The notes under the pieces are model-generated. The model made no database searches. It saw only the letters and a program-made list of their open reading frames with translations, and had not been told where the DNA came from. A stretch of DNA of 46,358 nucleotides from Actinomycetes bacterium (GTDB lineage: Bacteria > Actinomycetota > Acidimicrobiia > Acidimicrobiales > Bog-793): NCBI GenBank assembly GCA_021803215.1, contig JAJZLV010000144.1, forward strand, positions 1 through 46,358, in the 5' to 3' direction. Positions 27,922 to 39,979 of this stretch are shown here, piece after piece. Within the stretch, counting starts at the first letter, position 1. Every line of letters begins with the position of its first letter. The position numbers and the translations under genes are program-made.

Positions 27922-30417
27922 CTAGCTCGTCGTCTCGGAGATGATCCAGGCGATCTGGTCGGCCATCTCCTGGGCTCGAGCGACCGCCCGCTCCTGGCTG
28001 GGCGCCTCGGCGGTTATGAGGGTGGCCGGGCCCTCGGTGTCGGGCACGACGAGAGTCCAACCCTCATCGTCGAGCACCTTCACGCCGTCGACCAGCATCA
28101 CGCGGCCGGCGCTCGTCCGCTCGAGCAGCAGCCGCATGACGAGGCCCTTCGCCTCGAAGGGCGTCGGAACCTCGAGCCGTGCCAGCTGCGGCGGGTTGGC
28201 CGGCAAGGCCTCGGAGAGCTTGGTGCCGCTCGTGGCCAGGTGCGAGAGCAGATGGACGAAAGAGGCCACGGCGTCGAGAGCCGGGAGGAACCCGGGGAAG
28301 ATGAAGCCTCCTTGGGTGTTACCGGCGAAGAAGACGCCTTCTTGGCCCGAGGCCGCCATCAGGTCCGAGGTGACGAGCTTGGTCCAGATGATGTCGGCGC
28401 CGGCCTCGTCGATCAGCTCCTCCACGACCCGAGGGGCGTCGACGGGGACGGCGACCGACCCTTTGTCGCCCGAGTCGATGACGACTTTCACCATGGCGGC
28501 GAGCGCCTCCGCGTCCGAAAGGACGTGGCCGGTGTCGTCGACGAGCGTGAGCTGCTCGCCGTCCGGTTCGAAAAGAGCCCCGAGGTGGGCGCCGGAGGAA
28601 CGGACCAGCTCACCGAGGCGTCCGGCGTGCACCTCCCGGTCGAAGCTGAGGACCCCGGGCGTCGAGAGGTGCGGGTTGGTGACAAGGACGTCGCTCCCGA
28701 GCTTCGCCAGCACGTTCGGCATCACGAAGCTCGTTGTGCCGAAGGCGTAGTCGAGCACCAGCTTGAAGCGGGCCTGGCGGATCGCCACCAGGTCGACGCC
28801 GGAGGTGAGCTCGGCGGTGTACATCTCGACTGTTCGCGAGGGGAAGTAGATGTCTCCGATCTCCGGGGCGAGCACCCGGCGAGCCTCCTCCCGGTCGTGG
28901 AGCCGCTCGATCTTGCGCTGGGTCCCCTCGTCGAGATCGACGCCCTCGGCATCGATGAAGCGGAGGCTGACCGACTGGGGGTCCCCCGTCACGAGGCGCA
29001 CCGTCACCCCCCCGCTCACCGCCGCCGCCCGGGCGTGAAAGCGCGTGACTGGAACCGTGGCCGCCTCGAGGTCGTCGACGTTGCAGCCGGCCGCTGTCAG
29101 CCCGACCATCACCGCCCTTTTCAGCACCCGGGCCGCTCGCGAGGAGTCACGCGAGGTGGTGACAGTCGCCCCTTTCGGAAGAGTCGACGCATAGGCCATC
29201 GCCACCCTGACGGCGAGCTCTGGCGAGAGGTCCACGTTCGCCAGGCCGGAGAGCCCGTTTCGCCCGAAGAGGCCCCTCGTGCCCCTCGTCTCCCAGACGA
29301 TGGAGGAGTTGATGATGGCGCCCTGCTCGATCGTCTTGTTCGGATAGACCTTCACCCCGGCGCCGATGAAGGCATGGCGTCCGACCCGGCAGCCATCGCC
29401 CAGGACCGCCCCGTCCTCCAGGTGGGCGCCCTGGCGGATGTCGCAGTTGCGGGCGATGACGGTGCCCCGGGCTGACACGCCGGGCGCCAGGTAGCTGTTG
29501 TCGTGCACGACAGTCCGCTCTAGCACGGTGTTCTCGCCAACCCTGACGTTTGCCCCGAGCACGGTGTGGGCCCCGAGCTCCACCCCCGCCGCGATCCGGC
29601 AGTTGCCCCCGATGGCGGCCGGGCCCTTCACGACGGCACTCGGGTGGATCTCGGCCCCCTCGCCGACGAAGACCCCCTCTCGCAGCGGGAAGCCCGGTAC
29701 CAAGACGTCGACCTTCTCGTCGAGGACGTCGGTGTGGGCTCTGAGGTAGGCCTCGAGGGTTCCGACGTCCTCCCAGTAGCCGCCCGCCACGAAGCCGTAG
29801 AGCGGCTTGTCGGCCTCCAGCATGGCTGGGAAGACCTCGCCTGAGAAGTCGACGGAGCGGCCGTCGGCGATCCAGTCGAGCACCTCCGGCTCGAGGACGT
29901 AGATGCCGGTGTTGATGGTGTCGGAGAAGACGTCGCCCCAGCCAGGCTTCTCCAAGAAGCGCTCGATGCGGCCTTGCTCGTCGGTGATGACGATGCCGAA
30001 CTCGAGCGGGTTCTCCATCGCCTTCAAGGCAAGCGTGGCGACGGCACCCTTCTCCTCGTGGAATCCGACCAGCTCGGTGAGGTCGATGTCGGTCAGCACG
30101 TCGCCCGAGATGACAAGGAAGCGCTCGTCCAGCTCGGCGCGGGCGTTCAGCACCGAGCCGGCCGTCCCGAGCGGGGTCTCCTCGGTGGCGTAGTGGAACT
30201 TCACCCCGAACTCCGAGCCGTCGCCGAAGTAGGTGCGGATCGTGTTCGCGAGGAAGGCGACCGTGACGACGATCTCGTCGTAGCCATGCCTCTTCAACAG
30301 CTCGACCACGTGCTCTGCCATCGGTTTGTTGGCCATCGGGAGCATCGGCTTGGGTTGGTTGGCTGTGAGCGGCCGGAGCCGAGTCCCCTCGCCCCCGGCC
30401 ATGATGACGGCCTTCAC
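27922..30417 (-). CDS. Mannose-1-phosphate guanylyltransferase fused to a phosphomannomutase-like domain
   Basis: N-terminal KAVIMAGGEGTRLRPLTANQPKPMLPMANKPMAEH nucleotidyltransferase; left-handed beta-helix repeats; C-terminal PGM/PMM-like domain (VTTSRDSSRAARVLKRAVMVGL). Confidence 0.9.
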   Translation of the reverse strand: MKAVIMAGGEGTRLRPLTANQPKPMLPMANKPMAEHVVELLKRHGYDEIVVTVAFLANTIRTYFGDGSEFGVKFHYATEETPLGTAGSVLNARAELDERFLVISGDVLTDIDLTELVGFHEEKGAVATLALKAMENPLEFGIVITDEQGRIERFLEKPGWGDVFSDTINTGIYVLEPEVLDWIADGRSVDFSGEVFPAMLEADKPLYGFVAGGYWEDVGTLEAYLRAHTDVLDEKVDVLVPGFPLREGVFVGEGAEIHPSAVVKGPAAIGGNCRIAAGVELGAHTVLGANVRVGENTVLERTVVHDNSYLAPGVSARGTVIARNCDIRQGAHLEDGAVLGDGCRVGRHAFIGAGVKVYPNKTIEQGAIINSSIVWETRGTRGLFGRNGLSGLANVDLSPELAVRVAMAYASTLPKGATVTTSRDSSRAARVLKRAVMVGLTAAGCNVDDLEAATVPVTRFHARAAAVSGGVTVRLVTGDPQSVSLRFIDAEGVDLDEGTQRKIERLHDREEARRVLAPEIGDIYFPSRTVEMYTAELTSGVDLVAIRQARFKLVLDYAFGTTSFVMPNVLAKLGSDVLVTNPHLSTPGVLSFDREVHAGRLGELVRSSGAHLGALFEPDGEQLTLVDDTGHVLSDAEALAAMVKVVIDSGDKGSVAVPVDAPRVVEELIDEAGADIIWTKLVTSDLMAASGQEGVFFAGNTQGGFIFPGFLPALDAVASFVHLLSHLATSGTKLSEALPANPPQLARLEVPTPFEAKGLVMRLLLERTSAGRVMLVDGVKVLDDEGWTLVVPDTEGPATLITAEAPSQERAVARAQEMADQIAWIISETTS

Positions 30418-31100
30418 GGCACGCCGACCCTATTGGCGCCGAGGGCTTCTTCGGGTGCCTTGGCCCGCGAGGCCAGCGCCCGGCGGGCGACCGGGACGTA
30501 GCAGACAGCCGCGTAGAGGCTCAAGGCCATCGAGGGTACGAACAGCACCCAGGTGAGGTCGTGGAGACCGCTCGTCCACCAGCCGCTGCCGTCGGAGAGC
30601 AAGAAGAGCGGGAAGCACCAAAGCAGGCCGAAGGTGCCCGCCTTTCCGACCCACAAGACGTCTATCCGCGGCGCCCCGAGCGCGGCCAGGGCGAGGACCG
30701 CCAGCGAGACCAGCGCTTCCCGGCCGAGCACGAGGACCGCCAGCCAGACCGGCACCGCCCCGTAGACGGCGATGGCCACGACACCGGCCGCGAGCACTAT
30801 GCGGTCGGCCGTCGGGTCGAGCACCTTTCCGAGCGTGCTCACCTGGTTGAAACGGCGGGCCACGTAGCCGTCGACGAAATCTGTCGCCCCGGCGATGCCG
30901 AGAAGGGCCGTGGCAAGGATGCGATCGCCCGGCCCGAGCAGGAGCCAGACGAAGCCGGCCGCCAACCCGAGGCGGCCGAGAGTCAGCCCGTTCGGCACCG
31001 TGAGGATGCGACCGAGTCGCTCCTCAGCGGCCGGGGGCCCGCCGCCGAGCGGGGTGTCCACAGCAGCCGGCAGCCCCCCTGTTCCGCCACTGCTCTCCAC
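30414..31100 (-). CDS. CDP-alcohol phosphatidyltransferase family protein (PgsA-like)
   Basis: TVPNGLTLGRLGLAAGFVWLL and ATDFVDGYVARRFNQVSTLGKVLDPTADR (DGxxAR...GxxxDxxxD). Confidence 0.93.
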   Translation of the reverse strand: MESSGGTGGLPAAVDTPLGGGPPAAEERLGRILTVPNGLTLGRLGLAAGFVWLLLGPGDRILATALLGIAGATDFVDGYVARRFNQVSTLGKVLDPTADRIVLAAGVVAIAVYGAVPVWLAVLVLGREALVSLAVLALAALGAPRIDVLWVGKAGTFGLLWCFPLFLLSDGSGWWTSGLHDLTWVLFVPSMALSLYAAVCYVPVARRALASRAKAPEEALGANRVGVP

Positions 31101-31178
31101 GGAACCGGAGTCTACGGGCGAAGCGATCGTGGCCGAGGCCGGTCCGCCCGGCCTCGCTCGGCGTCGACCAGCCCGCTT

Positions 31179-31640
31179 CTAGAAGACGCCCGACTCGACA
31201 CCTGCCACGAAGGCGGCGCCGAGCTCCTCGGCCGCTCTCCTTTGCTCCTCGGTCGTCTCCCCGACCACCTCGAGGACCGGGAGGACCCGGCGCCACGCCA
31301 GCCCGCTCACTATCCGCTCGACGCTTTGCACGGCCCCCGAGGTGTCGGTGTCACCCTTCACGAACAACCCGTAAGGAAGCCGCAGCCCGGCCTCTAGGCA
31401 GGAGTAGTAGATCCGCTCGAGGAAGTCCTTCATCGCTCCGCTCATGTAACCGAAGCGGGCAGGCGTTCCGAGCAGGATGCCCGCCGCCCCGGCCAGATCC
31501 TCCGCCCCGGCCTCGAAGCAGTCGAGGCCGACCACCTCGCTCCTCGGTCCGGCCGCCGAGCGGGCCGCCTCGATCACGATCCGGGCGAGCTCGGCGGTGT
31601 GGCCGGCCCGGGAGTGGAAGACGACGAGGAACTTGATCAG
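31179..31640 (-). CDS. WrbA/flavodoxin-like NAD(P)H:quinone oxidoreductase
   Basis: IKFLVVFHSRAGHTAELARIVIEAA, GILLGTPARFGYMSGAMKDFLER. Inferred CTG start at 31640, overlapping the upstream stop (CTGA). Confidence 0.8.
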   Translation of the reverse strand: MIKFLVVFHSRAGHTAELARIVIEAARSAAGPRSEVVGLDCFEAGAEDLAGAAGILLGTPARFGYMSGAMKDFLERIYYSCLEAGLRLPYGLFVKGDTDTSGAVQSVERIVSGLAWRRVLPVLEVVGETTEEQRRAAEELGAAFVAGVESGVF

Positions 31641-32389
31641 GCGCCTCTCTTGCGGGAGGAGGCCCGGAGCCGGGCCGCCTCCACCAGTCCGACGAAAAGA
31701 GCCGGGTCGTCCCCGGCCTCCGGGTGCCACTGCACGGCGACGAGGAAGGGCAGCGAGGCGTCCTCGAGCGCCTCGATCACCCCGTCGGCGGCATAGGCGG
31801 CCGGCCGGAGCCCCTCTCCCACCTCTCCGACGCCCTGGTGGTGGTGGGTGGGCACCGAGCCCTTCTCCCACGAGAGCAGGGAGGCGAGCTTCGTCTCGGC
31901 CTCGATCGCGACCGGATGCTCGCCGTATCCGTCCGGGACCGGCGAGTGCTCCTCGTGTCCCACCACGTCGGGAAGGTGCTGGACGAGTGTGCCGCCCCGA
32001 GCGACGTTCAGCACCTGAAGACCGCGGCAGATGGCGAGAAGCGGGAGACCGCTCCTTTCTGCCTCGGCGACCGCCGCCAGTTCGAAGTTGTCCCTCTCAC
32101 CGCTCGCGACGACGGTCGCCGGGTGCGCCTCCTGGCCGTAAAGGGAGGGGGCGACGTCGTTTCCGCCCACCAGCACCAGCCCGTCCAGCTGGCCGAGGAG
32201 CTCGGCGGCCTCCTCCGGGCTGAGGGACTGGGGCGGCAGGAGCAGCGCCATGGCTCCGGCCGCCTCGATGGCGCGGAGGTAGCTCGAGGGCAGGACGCAG
32301 GCCAGGCGGTGCCAGTTCCCCCAGGCGGCCTCCTCCTCGTAGCAGGTGATGCCGATGATCGGCCGGACTGGAGCGCTCTCGCCCGTCAT
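31637..32389 (-). CDS. Gamma-glutamyl-gamma-aminobutyrate hydrolase-like class I glutamine amidotransferase (PuuD-like)
   Basis: RPIIGITCYEEEAAWGNWHRLACVLPSSYLRAIEAAGA, LLAICRGLQVLNVARGGTLVQHLP, VQWHPEAGDDP. Confidence 0.92.
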   Translation of the reverse strand: MTGESAPVRPIIGITCYEEEAAWGNWHRLACVLPSSYLRAIEAAGAMALLLPPQSLSPEEAAELLGQLDGLVLVGGNDVAPSLYGQEAHPATVVASGERDNFELAAVAEAERSGLPLLAICRGLQVLNVARGGTLVQHLPDVVGHEEHSPVPDGYGEHPVAIEAETKLASLLSWEKGSVPTHHHQGVGEVGEGLRPAAYAADGVIEALEDASLPFLVAVQWHPEAGDDPALFVGLVEAARLRASSRKRGA

Positions 32390-32391
32390 GG

Positions 32392-33165
32392 CTAGTCACC
32401 CTCGAGCGGAGTGACGTAGGCGGCGTGGATACCACCGTCCACGATGAAGCTCGAGGCGGTGATGAAAGAGGCGTCGTCGGAGGCGAGGAAGGCAGCGGCG
32501 GCCGCGATCTCCTCCGGCTCGCCGAAGCGGCCCATCGGCACGTGGACGAGCCGGCGGGCAGCCCGCTCCGGGTCCTTCGCGAAGAGCTCGCGCAGCAAGG
32601 GCGTGTTGACCGGGCCCGGGCAGATGGCGTTGACCCTCACATTCTTGCGGGCGAACTGGACGCCGAGCTCTCTAGAGAGCGCCAGGACGCCGCCCTTCGA
32701 GGCGGTGTAAGAGATCTGGGAGGTGGCCGCTCCAAGGAGGGCGACGAACGAAGCCGTGTTGATGACGCTCCCACCCCCGTGCTCGAGGAGGCGGGCGATG
32801 CCCGCCTTGCAGCAGAGGTAGACGCTCGTCAGGTTCACCTGCTGCACCCGCTCCCAAGCCTCCAGCTCGGTGGTGAGGATCGAGTCGTCCTCCGGTGGCG
32901 AGATGCCGGCGTTGTTGAAGCAGATGTCGAGCCGGCCGAAGGACGAGAGCGTGGTGTCGTAGATCCGCTCGACGTCGTCCTTGTCGGTGACGTCGGCCTC
33001 GACGAAGATCCCTCCCACCTTCTCGGCGAGGTCGGCCCCCTTCTCCTTCTCGAGGTCGACCACCGCGACCTTGGCGCCCTCGGCGGCGAACCGCTCGACA
33101 GAGGCCCGGCCGATCCCGCTCGCCCCGCCTGTGATGACCGCTACTTTCCCCTCGAGGCGTCCCAT
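32392..33165 (-). CDS. SDR family oxidoreductase
   Basis: VAVITGGASGIGRASVERFAAEGAKVAVVD, CFNNAGIS, ISYTASKGGVLALSRELGVQFA, VNAICPGPVNTPL. Confidence 0.94.
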   Translation of the reverse strand: MGRLEGKVAVITGGASGIGRASVERFAAEGAKVAVVDLEKEKGADLAEKVGGIFVEADVTDKDDVERIYDTTLSSFGRLDICFNNAGISPPEDDSILTTELEAWERVQQVNLTSVYLCCKAGIARLLEHGGGSVINTASFVALLGAATSQISYTASKGGVLALSRELGVQFARKNVRVNAICPGPVNTPLLRELFAKDPERAARRLVHVPMGRFGEPEEIAAAAAFLASDDASFITASSFIVDGGIHAAYVTPLEGD

Positions 33166-33175
33166 CTCGTCTTTC

Positions 33176-34537
33176 TCACTCTCCTGTTCTTATGAAGACG
33201 TTCTTCACTTCGCTGAAGTGCTCGAGGGCATCCGGCCCGAGCTCTCGCCCGAGCCCCGACTGCTTGAAGCCTCCGAAAGGCGTCCAGTAGCGGACCGACG
33301 AGTGGGAGTTGACCGAGAGGGTTCCCGTCTCGATCGCCCGGGCGACCCGGAACGCCCGGCCGACCTCTCTCGTCCATATCGAGCCCGAGAGACCATAAGG
33401 CGTGTCGTTGGCGATCTCTATCGCCTCCTGCTCGTCGTCGAAGGCGATGACCGAGAGGACCGGCCCGAAGATCTCCTCCCGACAGGCCCGGTCGCTTCGA
33501 TCGACCGGTGCCAGCACCGTCGGGGGGAACCAGAAGCCCTTCCCGCTCGGGGCGCTCCCCTGAAAGGCGACGTTGGCGCCAGGGCCGACATAGGAGGCCA
33601 CTCTGGCTCGTTGCTCGGCCGAGATGAGCGGGCCCATCTGGGTGGTCTCCGCCGACGGGTCTCCGACCTCGAAGCTCTTCACGGCCGGCTCCAAGAGCGA
33701 GAGGAACCGGTCGTAGACCGAGGCCTCGACCAGGAGGCGGGAGCGCGAGCAGCAGTCCTGCCCGGCGTTGTCGAAGACCGAGGCCGGGGCCGTCGAGGCC
33801 GCCTCCTCCAGGTCGGCGTCGGCGAACACGATGTTGGCGCTCTTGCCGCCGAGCTCGAGGGTGAGCCTCTTCACCTGTTCGGCACAGCCGGCCATGATCT
33901 TCTTTCCCACCTCGGTGGAGCCGGTGAAGCAGATCTTCCTCACCTTCTCGTTGGTGACAAAGCGCCAGCCCACGACGCTCCCCTTGCCCGGGAGCACCTG
34001 GAAGACGTCTTCTGGGATGCCGGCCTCACAGCAGAGCTCGGCTATGCGGATGGCGGTGAGCGGGGTCAGCTCGGCCGGCTTCAGCACGACGGCGTTGCCC
34101 GCTGCCAGGGCGGGCGCGAAGCCCCAAGAGGCGATCGGCATCGGGAAGTTCCACGGCACGATGACCCCGACCACGCCGATCGGCTCGAGAAAGGTGAGGT
34201 CCACCCCGCCCGGAACCGGGATCTGGCGGCCGAAGTTCCTCTCCGGGGCGCCCGAGTAGTAGGTGAGGACGTCGCGGACGTTCGCCGCCTCCCAGCGGGC
34301 GTTCGAGATCGTGTGGCCCGCATTTCGCACCTCGAGGAGGGCGAGCTCCTCGTTGGCGGCGTCTATCGCCTCGGCTGCTCGGATGAGAAGCCTCGACCGG
34401 TCGGCCGGGGCGACCCGCGCCCAGGCGACCTGGGCGCGGGCGGCTCGCTCGATGGCGGCGTCGGTGGCGGCGACGTCGAGCTCTTCGATCGTGGCGACGA
34501 TGCTCTCGTCGACCGGGCTCAGTACCTGTTGGCTCAC
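33176..34537 (-). CDS. Aldehyde dehydrogenase family protein
   Basis: GVVGVIVPWNFPMPIASWGFAPALAAGNAVVLKPAELTPLTA, FTGSTEVGKKIM, LELGGKSANIVFADADL, NAGQDCCSRSRLLV. Confidence 0.95.
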   Translation of the reverse strand: MSQQVLSPVDESIVATIEELDVAATDAAIERAARAQVAWARVAPADRSRLLIRAAEAIDAANEELALLEVRNAGHTISNARWEAANVRDVLTYYSGAPERNFGRQIPVPGGVDLTFLEPIGVVGVIVPWNFPMPIASWGFAPALAAGNAVVLKPAELTPLTAIRIAELCCEAGIPEDVFQVLPGKGSVVGWRFVTNEKVRKICFTGSTEVGKKIMAGCAEQVKRLTLELGGKSANIVFADADLEEAASTAPASVFDNAGQDCCSRSRLLVEASVYDRFLSLLEPAVKSFEVGDPSAETTQMGPLISAEQRARVASYVGPGANVAFQGSAPSGKGFWFPPTVLAPVDRSDRACREEIFGPVLSVIAFDDEQEAIEIANDTPYGLSGSIWTREVGRAFRVARAIETGTLSVNSHSSVRYWTPFGGFKQSGLGRELGPDALEHFSEVKNVFIRTGE

Positions 34538-34580
34538 GTGGCTAGTCTCACATGACGGCGGCGGGTCAGAGGCACAGCCC

Positions 34581-35945
34581 TCAGAGGCGCTCGAAGCATC
34601 TGACTCTCTCCCAGTCGGTCACAGCCCTGGCGTAGGCGTCGAGCTCGACCCGGGCCATGTTGAGGTAGTGGGCGACCACCTCGTCCCCGAAGGCCGCCCG
34701 TGCGAGGGCGCTCTGCCCGAAGAGCCGGGCGGCCTCGCCGAGGCTCGTCGGGATCCGCTCCAGCTCGGCCGTGTAGGCGTTGCCGGAGAAGGCAGGCGGG
34801 AGCGGGAGCTCGTTCTCGATCCCGTCGAGACCGCCCGCCACGAGGGCCGCGATGGCCAGGTAGGGGTTGACGTCGCCGCCTGGCACCCGGCACTCGACCC
34901 GCAGCGACGGCCCGTGTCCGACGAGGCGGAAGGCACAGGTCCGGTTGTCCACCCCCCAGGCGACCGCCGTCGGGGCGAATGATCCGGGCGCGAAGCGCTT
35001 GTAGCTGTTGATGTTGGGAGCCAGGAGCAGGGTGAGCTCGGGAAGGCTGGCCAGCAAGCCGCCGAGGAAGGAGTCGAAGACGGGCGAGGTGCCGAACTCG
35101 CCCTCACCGGCGAAGAGGGAGCTCCCCTCCTCGTCCTGCAAGGAGAGGTGGATGTGGCAGCTGTTCCCCTCCCTCTCGTCGAACTTGGCCATGAAGGTGA
35201 GAGAGCAGCCCTCCTCGGCGGCGATCTCTTTCGCCCCGGTCTTGTACAGGACGTGCTCGTCCGCCTTCTCGAGGAGGGGTCCGTACCTGAAGGCAACCTC
35301 GTGCTGGCCGTAGTTGCACTCCCCCTTCACCGATTCGACCACCATGCCGGCACCCGACATCTCGCGCCGGATCCGCCCGAGGAGCGGCTCGAGCCGGCCG
35401 GTGCCGAGGATCGAGTAGTCGACGTTGTACTGGTTGCCGGGCACGAGACCCCGGTAGCCCTTCAAGAAAGCCTCCTCGAAGCTCTCCTTGAAGACGATGA
35501 ACTCGAGCTCTGTCCCGGCCATGCCGATCCAGCCCCGTGAGGCGAGCCGCTCGACCTGGCGAGAGAGGATCGCCCGCGGCGAGGCGTCGACGGGGCGGCC
35601 GTCCGGCCAGGAGAGGTCCGAGTGGCAGAGGGCGGTCCCTTCCTGCCAGGGGACGACCCTCAGGCTCGACAGGTCCGGCGTCATGACGAAGTCGCCGTAA
35701 CCGGTCTCCCACGACGACATGGCGTAGCCCTCGACGGTGTTCATCTCGACATCGACCGCCAAGAGGTAGCTGCAGGCCTCCGTGGCGTGCTCGACGATCT
35801 CGTCCAAGAAGAAGGCGGCATCGCAGCGCTTGCCCTGCAGCCGGCCCTGCATGTCGGTCATCGCCACGACAACGGTGTCGATGACGCCGCCGGCGACGAG
35901 GCTGCGCAGCTCGTCGAGGCTGAGGCGACCCCGCGGTCCGCTCAA
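34581..35945 (-). CDS. Glutamine synthetase-like gamma-glutamyl-amine ligase
   Basis: GTELEFIVFKESFEEAFLKGYRGL, FMAKFDEREGNSCHIHLSLQDEEG, NSYKRFAPGSFAPTAVAWGVDNRTCAFRLVGHGPSLRVECRVPGGDVNPYLA. Confidence 0.93.
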   Translation of the reverse strand: MSGPRGRLSLDELRSLVAGGVIDTVVVAMTDMQGRLQGKRCDAAFFLDEIVEHATEACSYLLAVDVEMNTVEGYAMSSWETGYGDFVMTPDLSSLRVVPWQEGTALCHSDLSWPDGRPVDASPRAILSRQVERLASRGWIGMAGTELEFIVFKESFEEAFLKGYRGLVPGNQYNVDYSILGTGRLEPLLGRIRREMSGAGMVVESVKGECNYGQHEVAFRYGPLLEKADEHVLYKTGAKEIAAEEGCSLTFMAKFDEREGNSCHIHLSLQDEEGSSLFAGEGEFGTSPVFDSFLGGLLASLPELTLLLAPNINSYKRFAPGSFAPTAVAWGVDNRTCAFRLVGHGPSLRVECRVPGGDVNPYLAIAALVAGGLDGIENELPLPPAFSGNAYTAELERIPTSLGEAARLFGQSALARAAFGDEVVAHYLNMARVELDAYARAVTDWERVRCFERL

Positions 35946-36023
35946 GGCTCCATCCGATCTGTCACCATCGGCTCCCCCGATCTCGGCCAGCTCCTAGAGC
36001 CGACAGTAAAGCACCTCGGCCCC

Positions 36024-38647
<2,624 letters not shown>

Positions 38648-39979
38648 TTACTTCTTGAACTGGGCCGGGATCTTGTTGAACCCACCCGTGTAGACCCGGA
38701 TCGGACCACGCAGCGTCGTGATCTCCCGCGGGGTGAGGACCTTTATCAACTTGCCGTCGCGCAAGATCTTCACCACCTCGGAGCCCGAGTAGCCGTAGTG
38801 GTCGACCCTCGAGTAGGTGAGCGGGACGAGACCCGGGTTGGGGAGCGACTTGCCGTAGCGCTCGAGGGCGTTCAGGAAGCTCTTCACCGTGAGGTTCTTC
38901 CCGGCCTTCTGGAGCGCCTCGACCGCCGTCACGCCGAGGGCGAAGCCGTACTCGCTGTTGCCGTCCCAGCGGAAGTGGGGGTCGTAGCGCCTGAGGATCC
39001 CCTTTGCGAGCTTGTTCCACGGGTTGCGGGCGAACGTCTCGGGCGGGAGGTAGGCGTTGGTCACCATGCCGTCCAGAAGTGACGCCCCGGCCTTCCCCTT
39101 CGAGAACGAGCTCAGCAGCCCGGTGAGAGTCGGTGGATCCGATCCGACCGAGGACACCACCCAGAGCGGGTGGTAGTGCAGCTCGGCGGCCGCCAAGAGG
39201 GCGAGCGCCGTCGCGGCCGGGATGGTGTAGAGGGCGACGACCTGGGCGCCGGCCGACTGGAGGGCGGCGATCTGGCTCCCGAGCCCGGCGCCGAGACCCT
39301 GCGGGGTGGCCTCGTAGTTCTGCGTGGCGACCACCTGGCGGTGCGGGATCTCTCGGTTGAGGCCCTTCACGCCGTCCTGGCCGAACTCGTCGTTCTGGTA
39401 GAGGTAGCCGACGCGCTTCCTCCCATAGTGCGCCTTTATATAAGCCCCGAGGATCTTGCCCTCGACGATGTAGTTCGGCTGCCAGCCGAAGGTGTAGGGG
39501 TACTGCTTCGGCTTGCTCCAGCAGGCACAGCCCGACTCGACGAAGACCTGCGGCACGTGGTGCTGGTTGAGATAGGCCTGCACCGACGTCTGGGTCGGCG
39601 TCCCGAGCCCCCCGAGGTCGGCGAAGATGTGGTCGTTCTGCACGAGCGCCCGGGTGTACTGCACCGTTAGGGTCGGGTCGTACTGGTCGTTCTTGATGAT
39701 GTACTTGATCTTCCGGCCGTAGATGCCGCCGTGGGCGTTCACATAGCTAAAGACGGCGTTGGTGGCCGGAGCGATCTCGTCGTAGCCCGGCGCGGCCGGG
39801 CCCGAGAGCGGCGTCGTGACGCCGAGCACGATCTGGTGCTTGCTCACTCCTGGGGTGCGCGCCGGCCTCAGGCTCGCCCCCGAGCTCGGGGCGACGAGCA
39901 GGGCCGTCGCCAACGCCGCGGCCCCTATTGCCGAGGCCACCGCCAAGGGACGACCCCGCAAGCGGATCGAGTATTTCAT
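38648..39979 (-). CDS. ABC transporter substrate-binding protein, branched-chain amino acid/amide (Liv/HAAT) type
   Basis: Signal peptide from ATG 39979 (MKYSIRLRGRPLAVASAIGAAALATALLVAPSSGA); VLGVTTPLSGPAAPGYDEIAPATNAVFSYVNAHGGIYGRKIKYIIKNDQYDP. Confidence 0.92.
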   Translation of the reverse strand: MKYSIRLRGRPLAVASAIGAAALATALLVAPSSGASLRPARTPGVSKHQIVLGVTTPLSGPAAPGYDEIAPATNAVFSYVNAHGGIYGRKIKYIIKNDQYDPTLTVQYTRALVQNDHIFADLGGLGTPTQTSVQAYLNQHHVPQVFVESGCACWSKPKQYPYTFGWQPNYIVEGKILGAYIKAHYGRKRVGYLYQNDEFGQDGVKGLNREIPHRQVVATQNYEATPQGLGAGLGSQIAALQSAGAQVVALYTIPAATALALLAAAELHYHPLWVVSSVGSDPPTLTGLLSSFSKGKAGASLLDGMVTNAYLPPETFARNPWNKLAKGILRRYDPHFRWDGNSEYGFALGVTAVEALQKAGKNLTVKSFLNALERYGKSLPNPGLVPLTYSRVDHYGYSGSEVVKILRDGKLIKVLTPREITTLRGPIRVYTGGFNKIPAQFKK

